Under the pieces are notes generated by a model. It was given only the letters and a program-made list of their open reading frames with translations, was not told the DNA's origin and ran no database searches. This document shows positions 1 through 10,139 of a stretch of 34,293 nucleotides of DNA, one piece after another. Where the stretch lies: the NCBI GenBank assembly GCA_015478945.1, contig JABUQX010056967.1:20001-54293 (forward strand). Reading direction: 5' to 3'. Numbering within the stretch: the stretch's first letter is position 1; the number at the start of each line of letters is the position of its first letter. The DNA comes from Trachelipus rathkii. Taxonomy: Eukaryota > Arthropoda > Malacostraca > Isopoda > Trachelipodidae. A program made the translations under genes and the position numbers.

Positions 1-138
1 TAACGTCCTCACATGTGAGGCCCAGTTGTTCCTATCCCAGCCATTTATTTCCTCGAAACTTTCAAACCACTCCAAATAGAAGTCTATTTCGTCAAGATCA
101 TCAGAAAAAGGAGGAAGATTTGGAACCTTTGCTTTATT
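1..138 (-). mobile_element. gag-like fragment of an LTR retrotransposon, truncated by window edge
   Basis: Read on the minus strand, 46 codons are open from 138 to the window edge, bounded upstream by a TAG at 139-141. The peptide has the pattern P-x-L-P-P-F then acidic residues, D-x-I-D-x-Y-L-x-W-F-E, then G-W-x-R-x-x-W-A. This resembles the start of capsid (gag) domains in metazoan Ty3/gypsy-type retrotransposons, which often open with a PPF-(D/E)-D-x-D-x-Y-L-x-R-F-E stretch. The rest would lie to the left of the window. No protease or RT is visible. The assignment rests on a short pattern and no search was run; a host gag-derived gene is the alternative. Confidence 0.5.
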
Positions 139-139
139 C

Positions 140-1010
140 TACGTATCAGCACAAGTAGCTATGTCATTATATATATATACTATTATACATTTTAAATATA
201 GATGTTCATATTTATTACATATATTTAAATTTAGCTTAAAAATATATATATATTATATATACATAACATATATATATATATATAATAATTAATATTATAT
301 TATATATATATACTATATATTATATATATATATATAATATATATATTTAATAGTATATTTTTATATATAAATATATATATATAATTATAATATATTTAAT
401 ATATATATAATATTATATAATATTTATATTTATATTTATATTAATAATATATATTCTATATATAATATATATATATATTAAAATCAATTCTGTGTAAACC
501 CAATTTATATAATATATATATTATACTATTATTATATAGTATATATATATATAATAATATCTTATATATTTTATATAATATATTTAATATATTATATATA
601 TATTTATATATATATATAATAAGTATATATAATATAATTATATATATTTATATATATATTATTATATATATAATATATATAGTAATTATATATATATATT
701 ATATATTATATATATATATTATATTCTATAGTATAATTTTATATATATATATTACTTATTATATTTATATAGTATATAGTGATATATAATATATATATAA
801 TATATATACTATATAATTATAATATTATATATATATATAATATAATAATTATATGATATATATTATATATATATTTGGGTTTACACAGAATTGATTTAGA
901 TACTAGTTATCTTAGCATATATAATTAATTAAAGTCTAATTCATATCTAAATAGTCGTTATAAAATAAATTAATGTTATTTATTATATATGGTCCATTAA
1001 GGAAGTTGAG
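140..1010. repeat. AT-rich satellite-like tract
   Basis: Almost pure A+T, dominated by irregular TATA, ATTATA and TTTAATATA strings from about 165 to 870. Many short stretches are self-complementary. No gene is visible. An inverted repeat at 481-503 / 875-897 divides it (listed separately). Confidence 0.9.
481..897. repeat. Inverted repeat (23-bp perfect arms) enclosing AT-rich core
   Basis: Positions 481-503 are the exact reverse complement of 875-897. The arm is mixed sequence (it contains TTCTGTGTAAACCC), so it stands out from the surrounding TA strings. The 371-bp interior is nearly pure A+T. This could be a small foldback or MITE whose centre was replaced by AT expansion. No convincing target-site duplication is visible outside the arms. 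Confidence 0.8.
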
Positions 1011-1260
1011 ATTGTTTTTGGAACTGTTATTGCTAGTAATAAAAAGTAAAGACTAAAAGTATAATTTTAAAATAAACTCATTTTTTGTCTTTATATCTAA
1101 GACGTAATAAGTAAAGTATACTTTCTTTTTTCAAAAAGGTGCGACAAAGACGGAACGACTTTATTTGTGCGCACGTGCAATCCGCTAATATCATGCGACT
1201 CGCACTCGCTAGTCCGCACTTATTCTGGTGTCCGTCGGAGCGGGACTAGTAACTTGTCAG
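1011..1260. other. Unassigned, moderate-GC segment
   Basis: This stretch includes an unusually GC-rich patch at about 1137-1250, rich in CG dinucleotides. All frames are interrupted and no transposon motif was recognised. Confidence 0.5.
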
Positions 1261-1261
1261 G

Positions 1262-1660
1262 TTCACTTTGATATATAATATATATATTATATACTAATAG
1301 TTGTCTTTTTTTTACTACACCAAATATAATAATATATATAGATACAATTTATAATATTATATTTTATATATATATCTTATTATATATTATATAATATACT
1401 ATATACATTTTACATTTTTATACTATATACTATCGGTATATATATTAAATATACTGTTATATATATTATATATTAGTATGCACGGATGTCATTTTTTTCG
1501 CATCCGCGCTTCTGTTATTAGATAGTATTATTATTATTAATTATATACTATTATAATATATATAGAATTATTATAGATATATATATATTATATTTATATA
1601 ATAATATATATATATATTATATATTTAATATATATTAATTATATATATACTAATATCATT
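1262..1660. repeat. AT-rich tracts
   Basis: TATA/ATTA-type low-complexity sequence, interrupted by a short GC-containing stretch at about 1478-1515. Confidence 0.85.
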
Positions 1661-2446
1661 TCGAGTTAGCCACATTATAATTATTTAATTGTTTCCCGAG
1701 GCGGCGGAACCCAACTAATGTACCCAACCACCATTTACCCACCTCTCCTTATTGAAGAGATTTACAGTGAATTATATTTTTTTGCACTTATAGTATTGAA
1801 TTCAAATATAGAAAGGCTGTGCTTGAGAAATCAATTTTTCTGCCTTTTCTGCGAGAGTCTGTTTCTCTTTTCACTATATAACCCGCATTGCTAATTACTC
1901 TCTACTTGAACACCGTTGAGCATTGGAAAAGTTTGGGCATGACTATTATCCTATCATTATTTTGTTTACTTTTCCACCAACTGAATAGATCATCACTAGT
2001 ACTGTATCTATTCGTTTCTTGATGATAGTTTTCTCATCCTGCACTACATCTTTTGTAATGCGTGTGTTTTTCATCACTACTGGACCAGTGAAATTCTTCC
2101 AGTGATCTGTTATTGATTTCTTGTAAAAGGTGTTCACTTATGCAGATTTATTTTTTCCTTTACATCTTTAATTAAATAGACTGTTCGGATTGAAGTTTTT
2201 TCAACTGCAATCAAAGTGACGATTAACTTGTTTCAAATGTTTACGAAAAATTGCCTTGTATAACGGATCTAGTAAGTTGCAATTAGAATGCAGGTCATTT
2301 AATTTCTAACAGAACAAGCGGTTTTTTCCGTAGCTCTGTCGATATAACAACTTTCATTTTTAAACTGGACTCATTTATTTGAAGATGGTTCAAAAAGCTT
2401 CCTTAGAGTTGAGATTCAATGGTATTCATCGGAACTGAACAAGGCC

Positions 2447-2449
<3 letters not shown>
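1661..2449. other. Unassigned intergenic or intronic DNA
   Basis: Mixed AT-rich sequence without a recognisable coding, RNA or repeat signal. The longest open frame, on the minus strand near 1946-2137, has no family resemblance. Confidence 0.5.

Positions 2450-2477
<28 letters not shown>
2450..2477. repeat. Poly-T run (28 nt)
   Basis: A homopolymer of 28 T. It could be the antisense of a retroposed poly-A tail, but no body could be matched on either side. Confidence 0.85.
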
Positions 2478-2780
2478 GTAATTTCCATCTGTACTTTTTT
2501 TTGCTTTAATGTGACTATGATGTCATTTTAAATATTAGTAAAGATGTTAACTTTGGAATACAAACTGCGTACAAAGTAAGTTCTCTGAGCTATACCATTT
2601 TTTCCATTATATGAAGTGCATATTCCAGCGAGTTTGAACGTCTTTGAAAACAGTCAAATTATTTTAGAGTAAAATGTTGTTTTATATGAAATAAATGATT
2701 TATTGTTCATTTCATGATTGCATCTAAGTATTGAAAATGAATAAAAAATTTGCTTCAAAACTCGACAATAAATATCGCGC

Positions 2781-2869
2781 AACATCCGCAGAGCAAAGCG
2801 CGCATGCGGAGCAATGCGGATCGTTAATGATGCGGCATGCTCGCGGATGCTCACGTGTATGCGGATGTT
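2781..2869. repeat. GCGGAT-rich cluster with 10-bp inverted ends
   Basis: The segment is a GC-rich island in AT-rich flanks. AACATCCGCA at 2781-2790 is the reverse complement of 2860-2869. Between them GCGGA or its complement recurs near 2786, 2806, 2816 and 2843. Repeated short motifs at both ends are typical of subterminal regions of hAT-type MITEs, but no terminal motif or target duplication could be fixed. Confidence 0.45.
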
Positions 2870-2884
2870 TACTGCATACTGATA

Positions 2885-3010
2885 TTATTATATATATATA
2901 TATATATAATATATATATATATATTATATATATATATATATATTTATATATTATATATATATTTATATCTATAGTTTAATATAGATATATATATATTATT
3001 TATATTATAA
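2885..3010. repeat. (AT)n / ATTATA tract
   Basis: Low-complexity alternating A/T between the GCGGAT cluster and the foldback element. Confidence 0.85.
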
Positions 3011-3049
3011 TTAATTTTTTAGCTATTATACATCGTTTTATCTCTAGCT

Positions 3050-3309
3050 CAAAGAATCACTAAAATTAACGAGAGGGTAAAAAGAAAAATGAGGAAAAAT
3101 TAGCACTTATCGATGATATTAAAAGAGAGGGGGGGAAGGCGTTACGTTTCGAACTCTCGTGTCTTCTTCAGACGCCAGCTAAAATAGCTGGCGTTGAAGA
3201 GGCAGAGAATGTCGAAAGTAACGCCTTCCCCCCCTCGCTCTTAATACTCACGATTAAAGTGCTATTTTCTCATTTTTCTTTTTTTCCTCTTAATATTATT
3301 AGTGGTTTG
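3050..3309. repeat. Foldback (long imperfect hairpin) element
   Basis: The left arm (3050-3180) and right arm (3186-3309) are imperfect reverse complements along nearly their whole length. The core is a 9-bp perfect stem, ACGCCAGCT at 3172-3180 with AGCTGGCGT at 3186-3194, around a 5-nt loop. The best-conserved outer part is a G7 run followed by AAGGCGTTACG (3129-3145), matched at 3219-3235. Pairing continues outward through the AAAAATGAGG / TCATTTTT blocks. The transcript of either strand would fold into one long hairpin. No ORF and no target duplication are evident, so this is a non-autonomous foldback/MITE-like element. Confidence 0.85.
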
Positions 3310-3507
3310 TTACTTAATATATATATACATTATAGTAATAGGACTACACTATGTTATAACTATTTTATAATTTATCGACAAATCTTCTACTATATTAATA
3401 TTATATATTATATATATATTATATATTACTGTTTTATATATTTTGTTGCTTTTAGGTTATTTACGACAAGTATACACTTTTAAATCACTTTATATTTAAA
3501 AACTAAA
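3310..3507. other. AT-rich spacer
   Basis: AT-rich DNA with TATATTA strings between the foldback element and the PLE copy. No gene is visible. Confidence 0.6.
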
Positions 3508-4690
3508 TCTAATGCAAGCTTTAGTCTTAAAAAACTTTTTCAAGACAGAACATACGTGATATTTATTGAGTTTTTTCACTTTTGTCGAATTTAGCTAGTT
3601 CGGTAGTTTGACTCTTCCATATTTTGTAGTAGGGTACAGTTGCATAGATTTTGTCTGAAGATGTTTTATTTGTGATCTCCGGACAGCGGTTATATTGGAA
3701 GATTATTATCACAGAAGGCTTCATAATCTCTATTATTGTGGTTATGTTGTGTTATCTGATGTTGTCAATGTGAATGTTATTTGGTGGTTTGTGTAGTTCT
3801 ATGGTGTGTGAGAGCAGAATTTTCTTGGTGTTGTCAGGTCATGTTTGTGTTGTTTTTCCTGCGGTTAAGTCTATTGTCTTCGTCTCATAGCTATTGTGCA
3901 TTGTTGCACGGTATTTTGAAACAGTTTTACTTCTTTAGTTTGACCTTTGGGGTTTTAAAGACTTTAATTAAAAATATTGGATGGTATTAAGTAATGATTA
4001 GTATGATTAGTAGGGTTTGTATGATCTTTTTTATGTGTTAAGTTATGGTTTGGTATCGTATGTATGTTTGTTTGTAGTAACTTCGATCTAGATTGAAGCA
4101 CACGCCGGATATTTGACATAAAATTATCTTTCTTTGCGCTGTTGAAATACATTTACATTGTATGATACTATTCGAGGGAAAACAAATATATCAAAGTAAA
4201 CAATTTTGGAAGGAGGAGTTTTTAGAATTCAATCAGTTTCACTTGCATGTAAGTGGCAGACGAGAGCAAATTTCATTGAAAGACGATAGGCTAGAGTGCT
4301 GAACAGTGTGCATTTTTCGGCATCATACACATTGTGTCCGTCGGACACACCCTACAAGGATGTAGTGGGGTTGGAGACTGTTTTCTATAAACGGTAGACG
4401 AAGGTTTGCAGTTTAATAGTTTCATAAAATTGTGTTACTACACACTAATATATTTAGTAGAATTGGTTACTACATTGTAGAGTAAGGGAAATTGGACAAA
4501 CTAGAAATTATAGAATATTGTGGAGGAATCAATAATTACAGCTGCAAATATGTCATCTACATATCTGAGCAGACACACATACAGATGTTGGTGAGGGAGA
4601 TGTGTAGTGTTCAAGGTTCATGTATATGTTACTGAGCATGTGCGACAGTTACCAACGACACCGCTCCGCAGTTCCCGTCAAAGTTTCACA
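3508..4690 (-). mobile_element. Penelope-like element, antisense copy of the 3' part (decayed)
   Basis: Read on the minus strand this is a broken Penelope-like reverse transcriptase followed by its C-terminal region and 3' tail. Landmarks: LSNIYM-type residues near 4613-4637, then RYVDDIF with YVDD at 4552-4563, the RT motif binding catalytic metal through its aspartates. The LSNIYM and YVDD pieces are in different frames, so at least one frameshift separates them. From about 4235 down to 3508 it aligns, in reverse complement, with the sense copy at about 5690-6345, with many substitutions and indels. The 3' limit at 3508 matches the sense tail. The 5' limit near 4690 is approximate, where the sequence switches to the sense copy. 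No full ORF survives, so it is inactive. Confidence 0.75.
4552..4563 (-). other. RT catalytic box YVDD in antisense PLE copy
   Basis: The codons TAT GTA GAT GAC are intact, preceded by LLR and followed by IFA, the usual setting of the RT catalytic aspartates in Penelope-like elements. The matching place in the sense copy (5408-5416) is broken. Confidence 0.8.
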
Positions 4691-6345
4691 CCGCACTGGA
4701 CAATAAGAAACAACAAAGACATAGTGATCTCCAGGGCAGACAAAAGTAAACAATATTAGTATTATGAACAACAAGACGCTATCTCACCAATGCACACATT
4801 ATCAACACCCGAACACATTACGAAAACTACAAAACCCTTTACAACATCCCAAAACATTTAACTCACTAAACACCATCTTTAAAATCATCATCAACTTCTA
4901 AAACAATCCGGACCTATATGACAATATCAATTCTACGGAGAACAAAACACAGTAAAACAAATCACTACGTCGAGATATCTCCATTTATTAGACAATAACA
5001 AACTATCACAAGCCTTTTCCAACAACTCAAATCGCTACTACGGTCCATTTCAACTCCCAAGCCTCAAAAATACAGAAGATTTCAAACAACGTATTCATAC
5101 ACTTAATCCTTCCATGGCTATGACGTATTCAGTTTCGCGTCTGTCCTAGTCCCACACCTCTTTGAACTGGCTAACAAATACATAACCGGCACAACGTAAC
5201 TCTTCACACCGTTCTTATCTTACAAAACTCATTTTTCTCCTCTACATCACATTAATTTAAATTGATCAACACTTTTATAAACAACAAGGACTGAGCATGG
5301 ATCCCCGTTGTCGCACGCACATGCTCCCCCCCCCAGTAAACATTCACATGGACTTCTTGAAACTACAATATCTCCCTCACAACTTCTGTCTGTGTGTCGC
5401 TTCAGTTGTAGATTGAAATATTTGCAGCGTCCAGTAACAACAACCAAAATTCAGAATTTCATAATACCTTACAACGAATTACAATCACCATGAAAATTCT
5501 ACAAATAACACATCCTTTTTAGACAACTTATATAATATCACACAAACTTCGTCTCCCGTTAATATAGAAACCACTTCACCCACATACAATCATTGGCTTA
5601 TCGACACACAAATAACACGAAACAAGCACACTATTCAGCCTCTACTACGGGCTTTCAAATTTGCACGCACGAACACTTAAATCAAGAATACAGAAACTTC
5701 TGAAAAACACCTTCCAAAAACTCAAACTTATCCCCACAACATAATTCACAAGCTACAAAATTCAAAGACAAATTTTATGATAACGAATACCTTCAAGCAA
5801 CACACAAAACATACTACGATCACAAAATAACATTAACCACAAAAAAGATCATTACAATCCATTATACATAATTCCTCAATAATTTTTTAATTACAAAAAG
5901 TTCTTAACAAAAATCAAGCTAAAAAAAAAAAACCTGCCTTTACAAAATACTTGCACAATTGTGACAATGCTATTATGTATACACAAACGCAAGAAAAACA
6001 ACAAAAACACGATCTTGACACACCCCATGAAAATTCTACCACTAATAGCATTTAAACACAAACACCAAATAAAATTACAACATGACAAGATCTGTAACAT
6101 CACATGACAATATAGAAAAACTACTGAAGCTTCTGTGATTTAATCTTATCCAACTAAACTGCCGTCCTGGAGCCACTCACGAAAAATAGAAAAATTCAGA
6201 ACAAAATTATGCAAATATCACCTACTACAAAAGTTTATTGAAGACCAAACTAACAGTTAAATTCACAAAAGGAAAAAAAATCAATAAATATCACGTTGTC
6301 TTGCTTGAAAGGTCCTTATAGGACGAAAGAGTTGCATTAGACACA
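4691..6345 (+). mobile_element. Penelope-like element, sense copy: RT to 3' tail (decayed)
   Basis: Order of landmarks on the plus strand: ISRADKS at 4727-4747, the N-terminal RT block of Penelope-like elements, usually ADKGN followed by VIM; FYKQQGLSM at 5273-5299, close to the family's F-x-Q-x-x-G-x-x-MG block; a damaged YVDD site at 5408-5416; NNTSFLDNL at 5504-5530, the LPFLD block; YRNHFTH at 5563-5583, the YRKPTHT block; CTHEHLNQE near 5667. These lie in different frames with many stops, so the element is dead. The strand is A+C rich and G poor. No clear GIY-YIG endonuclease motif could be read in 5850-6150. The tail (about 5690-6345) is repeated inverted at 3508-4235. Confidence 0.8.
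6300..6342 (+). ncRNA. Probable decayed hammerhead ribozyme core in PLE tail
   Basis: GTCC (6312-6315), a 5-nt loop and GGAC (6321-6324) form a short stem directly followed by C-less GAAA (6325-6328). This is the layout of hammerhead stem II plus its GAAA box. The bases before the stem (CTTGAAAG, 6304-6311) resemble the conserved CUGAUGAG box but do not match it, so activity is unlikely. Many Penelope-like elements carry hammerheads in their terminal repeats, which supports the reading. The inverted copy keeps an aligned but further eroded version at 3508-3545 on the minus strand. The cleavage site and stem III are not clear. Confidence 0.4.
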
Positions 6346-7070
6346 AAGCCCACCAACCAAGCACATGACTTAGAATTTTAATTGTTTAATTAAAAAGTGA
6401 ATTTTAAAGTGATATACTTGTGTCGTAAATAACTAAACAAAGAGAGTCTTTAACCAGTAATTAATATACGATCTCAGAAACTTATCACAGTAAATATATA
6501 CTATATACTAATATATATATAGTAAATATATTATATCATTATATTATATATTATATATATATAATATAGTGTTATTATTCTATATATATATATATAATAT
6601 ATATTATATTATACTATATTTATATATACATATAATACTATATATATAATCAGGGGCGCTATACATGAGGTGGATGGGTAGGTAGTCCTAAAATATCTTC
6701 TTGAGTTCTTTTTAATAAATAAATTAAATTGTTAAATTTAAAGTATTACAATTTTATATGAAGTGAAAAACAAACTAATTTTAAAAAAATTACAAAAACG
6801 TTGATCCCAGTAAAACCGGGTATAATAATTATATTAATTTGGAAATTTTTCGTCCTACTCTATTCTTAGAGTGTTTCCTTATGCTTTCGCCGTACCGTTA
6901 AGAATTTCATCACCATATAGTATAGTATTAAGTGGTCAGGCCCAGTAACCTACTGCTGACGACGTTAAAGAAAACCATTACACGTATATATGTATACTAA
7001 TTAATATATTATTATATATTTATTATATATATATTAGTGATTTAAAATACCACATCCAAATTTTAAGATC
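6346..7070. other. AT-rich DNA with TA tracts
   Basis: TATA-type low-complexity tracts at about 6485-6650 and 6985-7045, separated by unassigned sequence. A CAGGGGCG at 6651-6658 recalls a transposon terminus, but no partner end was found. Confidence 0.6.
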
Positions 7071-8960
7071 TTAGTTAGGGGGCTTTAATGTAAACAGCAC
7101 TGGATGAGTGGGCAAGGTGATTATGAAAATATTACTAATAGTATTTGATTGAATCACTAATGTTCCGTATTGAAATGTTCAGATAGATTATTGTAGGAGT
7201 AGACATGAGATAAGATTGTTGAATATGGCCTCATACTGTCAGACTTAATCATATTTCTTTGGATGTGAATTCAATTTAAGTAATTCGAGTGAATACATGT
7301 CAACTCAGGGCAGTTAAATTTAGTGTTACACATACAGTGGTAATTGTGATTTGTCGAGCAAAGCCATCTCTTGGTTGACTAAAGGAATAGATGACAGTGT
7401 TTATATTTAGATCACTTTAATGGTTATAGTCTGAACTTTATAATTATTTTTGAACTATAGGTATAGTCTATTAGTTTTGGATAATATGGATGAGAATTCA
7501 AAAGTATTACGAAGTAGGCATTTCTCCTTCACTTATTGGATCAAATAGCATGAATGTTTTGAAGACATGTAAAATATTATATCGATTTTTTCTGATTTAA
7601 TTTTTCACTTTCTTTATTATTATAAATATTTGCTCTAAAGACGGTTTATTATTACAATATGTTTCTATCAATAAATATACTGAATATTGAAATGGATGTG
7701 ATCACAAGTTAAATTTAATCAAAATTCTTACTTAATTAGTGGAGGGGGTGGGTACTCACAGGCAAGTTTCTTCATCAAAAGTATTCCCAAGTTGTAAACT
7801 AATTAGGTTGTGATATGCTACTGTAACCACTAAAATTTTTACGTAATAGACTCTTCATGCTTATAGTCAGGTTAAAAATAGTAATCCATTAGATAATTTT
7901 CATTATAACAGACCTAATTAATCAGTGGGTTTGACATGTATACTTGTAGATAATGAGATTTAGAGAAGTTAACTAACATTGATTTTTGATGATCTTTAAA
8001 TAATATTTATAAGCATTTCATTAACAGTAATTTTCGTATGTGAATTTTAAGAATGACAAACAATTCTTGAATTCTATTGATGAAACTGATGTATTATGAT
8101 CCTATACATTATTCTCTATATAACGAATACGATGAGTTTTCTATCTTACATGGTATCAAAAAGAAATTGGGGTGTCAGGCACGCAGTTTTTAATACGAGG
8201 CTTAAAGTATTCCTTATCGTAAACATACCTTTTGGGCGTTAAGAGTTGTTTGTTTCAGCGAAGGATTTTCTGTTTTCACCAGATCTGGACATGATAGAAC
8301 GTTCCAGCCAAATGTAGGTCCAAAGTAGGTCAAGCCCATCGGCAGGTCCATAATATTGTAGAATATTGTTTTCGTTTAAATTTAACTGGGTTTTGATTCA
8401 ACAAATTAATAAAAGGTTTCCTCATATGTTGTCTCATGATATAGTTTACTGTGGTCGGGGGTTGGCTGATTTGAGTGAAAACACTTCGCTTACATTATTA
8501 TTGTCAATCTATCAGAGACCGGACATTATGAACACAAAAGATATCTACATCAAGTGAGGCGAAGATATTAGTGGATTCATATCATTAAGAGTTATATTAT
8601 ATTACTTTATTAACATTTACGTATTCTCAATCTTATTTATATATGTGACTATCGTATGAATTCATAAAAGTATCTATAACGCATTTTAAATTTGGAAAAT
8701 ACGGATAATGACTTGTTCTCAGATATTAATAGTCGAGTCAAAAATTTGCGGAGGAAGCTAGATTTCTTTGTATATTCGTTTTTTTCCGATAACAAATAGC
8801 CTTTAAAAAAATATGAATTCAAAACAAGTGTCAAAATTTAGGATGTAAATTTTTTTCTGAAAGTGTAATATTCGTGGTGGGAATTGAGCTTTTCTGAGCT
8901 ATCTCCCTATATATTTGAAGTTTAATTGTAGAATTAAATTAGCGATAATTGACAGCTCAA
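7071..8960. other. Unassigned intergenic or intronic DNA
   Basis: Mixed AT-rich sequence with no tandem repeats. No frame shows a recognisable domain. The longest plus-strand open stretch (about 8366-8557) has no family resemblance and no convincing splice context. Confidence 0.5.
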
Positions 8961-9560
8961 TTAATGTAATGTTCTTCTTGTTGAAATATTAATTAATAGT
9001 TTTTATTTTTTTATTTTTATTATAGTTTTTGTTTGTTATTTAATTATTACTGTTACTTTAATTATATTATAATTCTTATTATTATTATTAATTATTTATT
9101 ATAATTTATCATTACAGCTTTATTACATTACTAATTATTTATATTTATTAATATTTAATGATTCTATATTATTTTAATAATGAAAATAAATAATTAATTA
9201 ATAATAATATAATATAATAATGATAATTAAAGTAGATTAATTAATATATTCATATTAAATATGAATTTTAATAATATAAATAAAAAATTGTTGAATTTAC
9301 AAACAATAGACAAATTATATAATATTATAATTAAATCATAATTTTTTTTTAAAAAAAAAAAAATAATAAAAATAAGTTACTTTTAATGTATTTGTCAGTA
9401 AAATTTCTTTTGTTAATATATATTTTACATACCAGCTGAATTTCTACTCTTAAATGCATTATAATAATATTATTACATATATTAATTTAATTAATTTTAT
9501 AGTTTTTATATTAATTAATTATAATTAATAATATTTAATATATATATTTTATATATATGA
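8961..9560. repeat. Very AT-rich ATTA/TTAAT-type DNA
   Basis: Irregular A/T strings (ATTAATTA, TTATTATT) with almost no G or C. It contains an A/T homopolymer block around 9342-9363 where a T run abuts an A run. Confidence 0.8.
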
Positions 9561-9966
9561 TAAATGCAAATTTTAAATGTTATTTTATAATGGCTGCGTT
9601 TATAATAAAAATTTGTAAAATAAAATTTGCAATTACTATTTTTTGTATTATTTTAATTACTTTAGATTTAGATAATAAAATATTATTATGTGTAATTGTT
9701 CAAATGTGTGTTGCGCATAAGAAACTGACCAATCCAATACACTGAATCTTTACTGGATCATATCTTTACACTAATAATATAGCATTTGGAGATTAGATTC
9801 ACTGGGAAAGTAGGTATATTTTTTTATTCTCAAAAGCAAGCAAAAAAAAAAAGTTGTAGGAAACAAAACGCTTTTCAATGTCAGTTATTAAAGGCCATTG
9901 ATAATCTTTTCTTAAATTTTGGAATTTGATCTTCAGTCGGATTCGTAACTTTTTATTTTTTGGTTT
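9561..9966. other. Unassigned AT-rich DNA
   Basis: No recognisable coding or repeat signal apart from a short A-run at about 9841-9851. Confidence 0.5.
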
Positions 9967-10133
9967 AAGTGGAGTCAGAAGTCGGAGGTCGGAGTCGAAA
10001 TTTTTTGTTTAAGGGGATCGGAGTCGAAATTTTGTTTAAGTGGAGTCGGTCGGAGTCGGAGTCGAGAGACAGGATTCGGATTAAGAGTCGGAGTCGGAGT
10101 CGAAAAATTTATCTTTACGACTCCGCAGCCCTG
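9967..10133. repeat. GGAGTC-repeat element, probable hAT-type terminus
   Basis: GGAGTCGGAGTC-type hexamers recur throughout, including two partial tandem copies of a unit of about 30-35 bp (GGAGTCGAAATTTT...TTTAAG, about 9992-10040). The right end reads GACTCCGCAGCCCTG and ends at 10133. Its reverse complement begins CAGGGCTGCGGAGTC, and CAGGG plus subterminal repeats is typical of hAT termini. The left terminus was not found, so this is a truncated end or a one-ended remnant. The decayed LINE begins immediately to the right. Confidence 0.55.
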
Positions 10134-10139
10134 CAAAAA

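Noticed and set aside
1137..1262. Additional PLE fragment suggested by a shared GTGTCCGTCGGA string with 4336-4347
   Set aside because: The similarity does not extend beyond about 12 bases in any frame.
6651..6658. Transposon terminus CAGGGGCG
   Set aside because: No matching inverted end or target duplication was found nearby.
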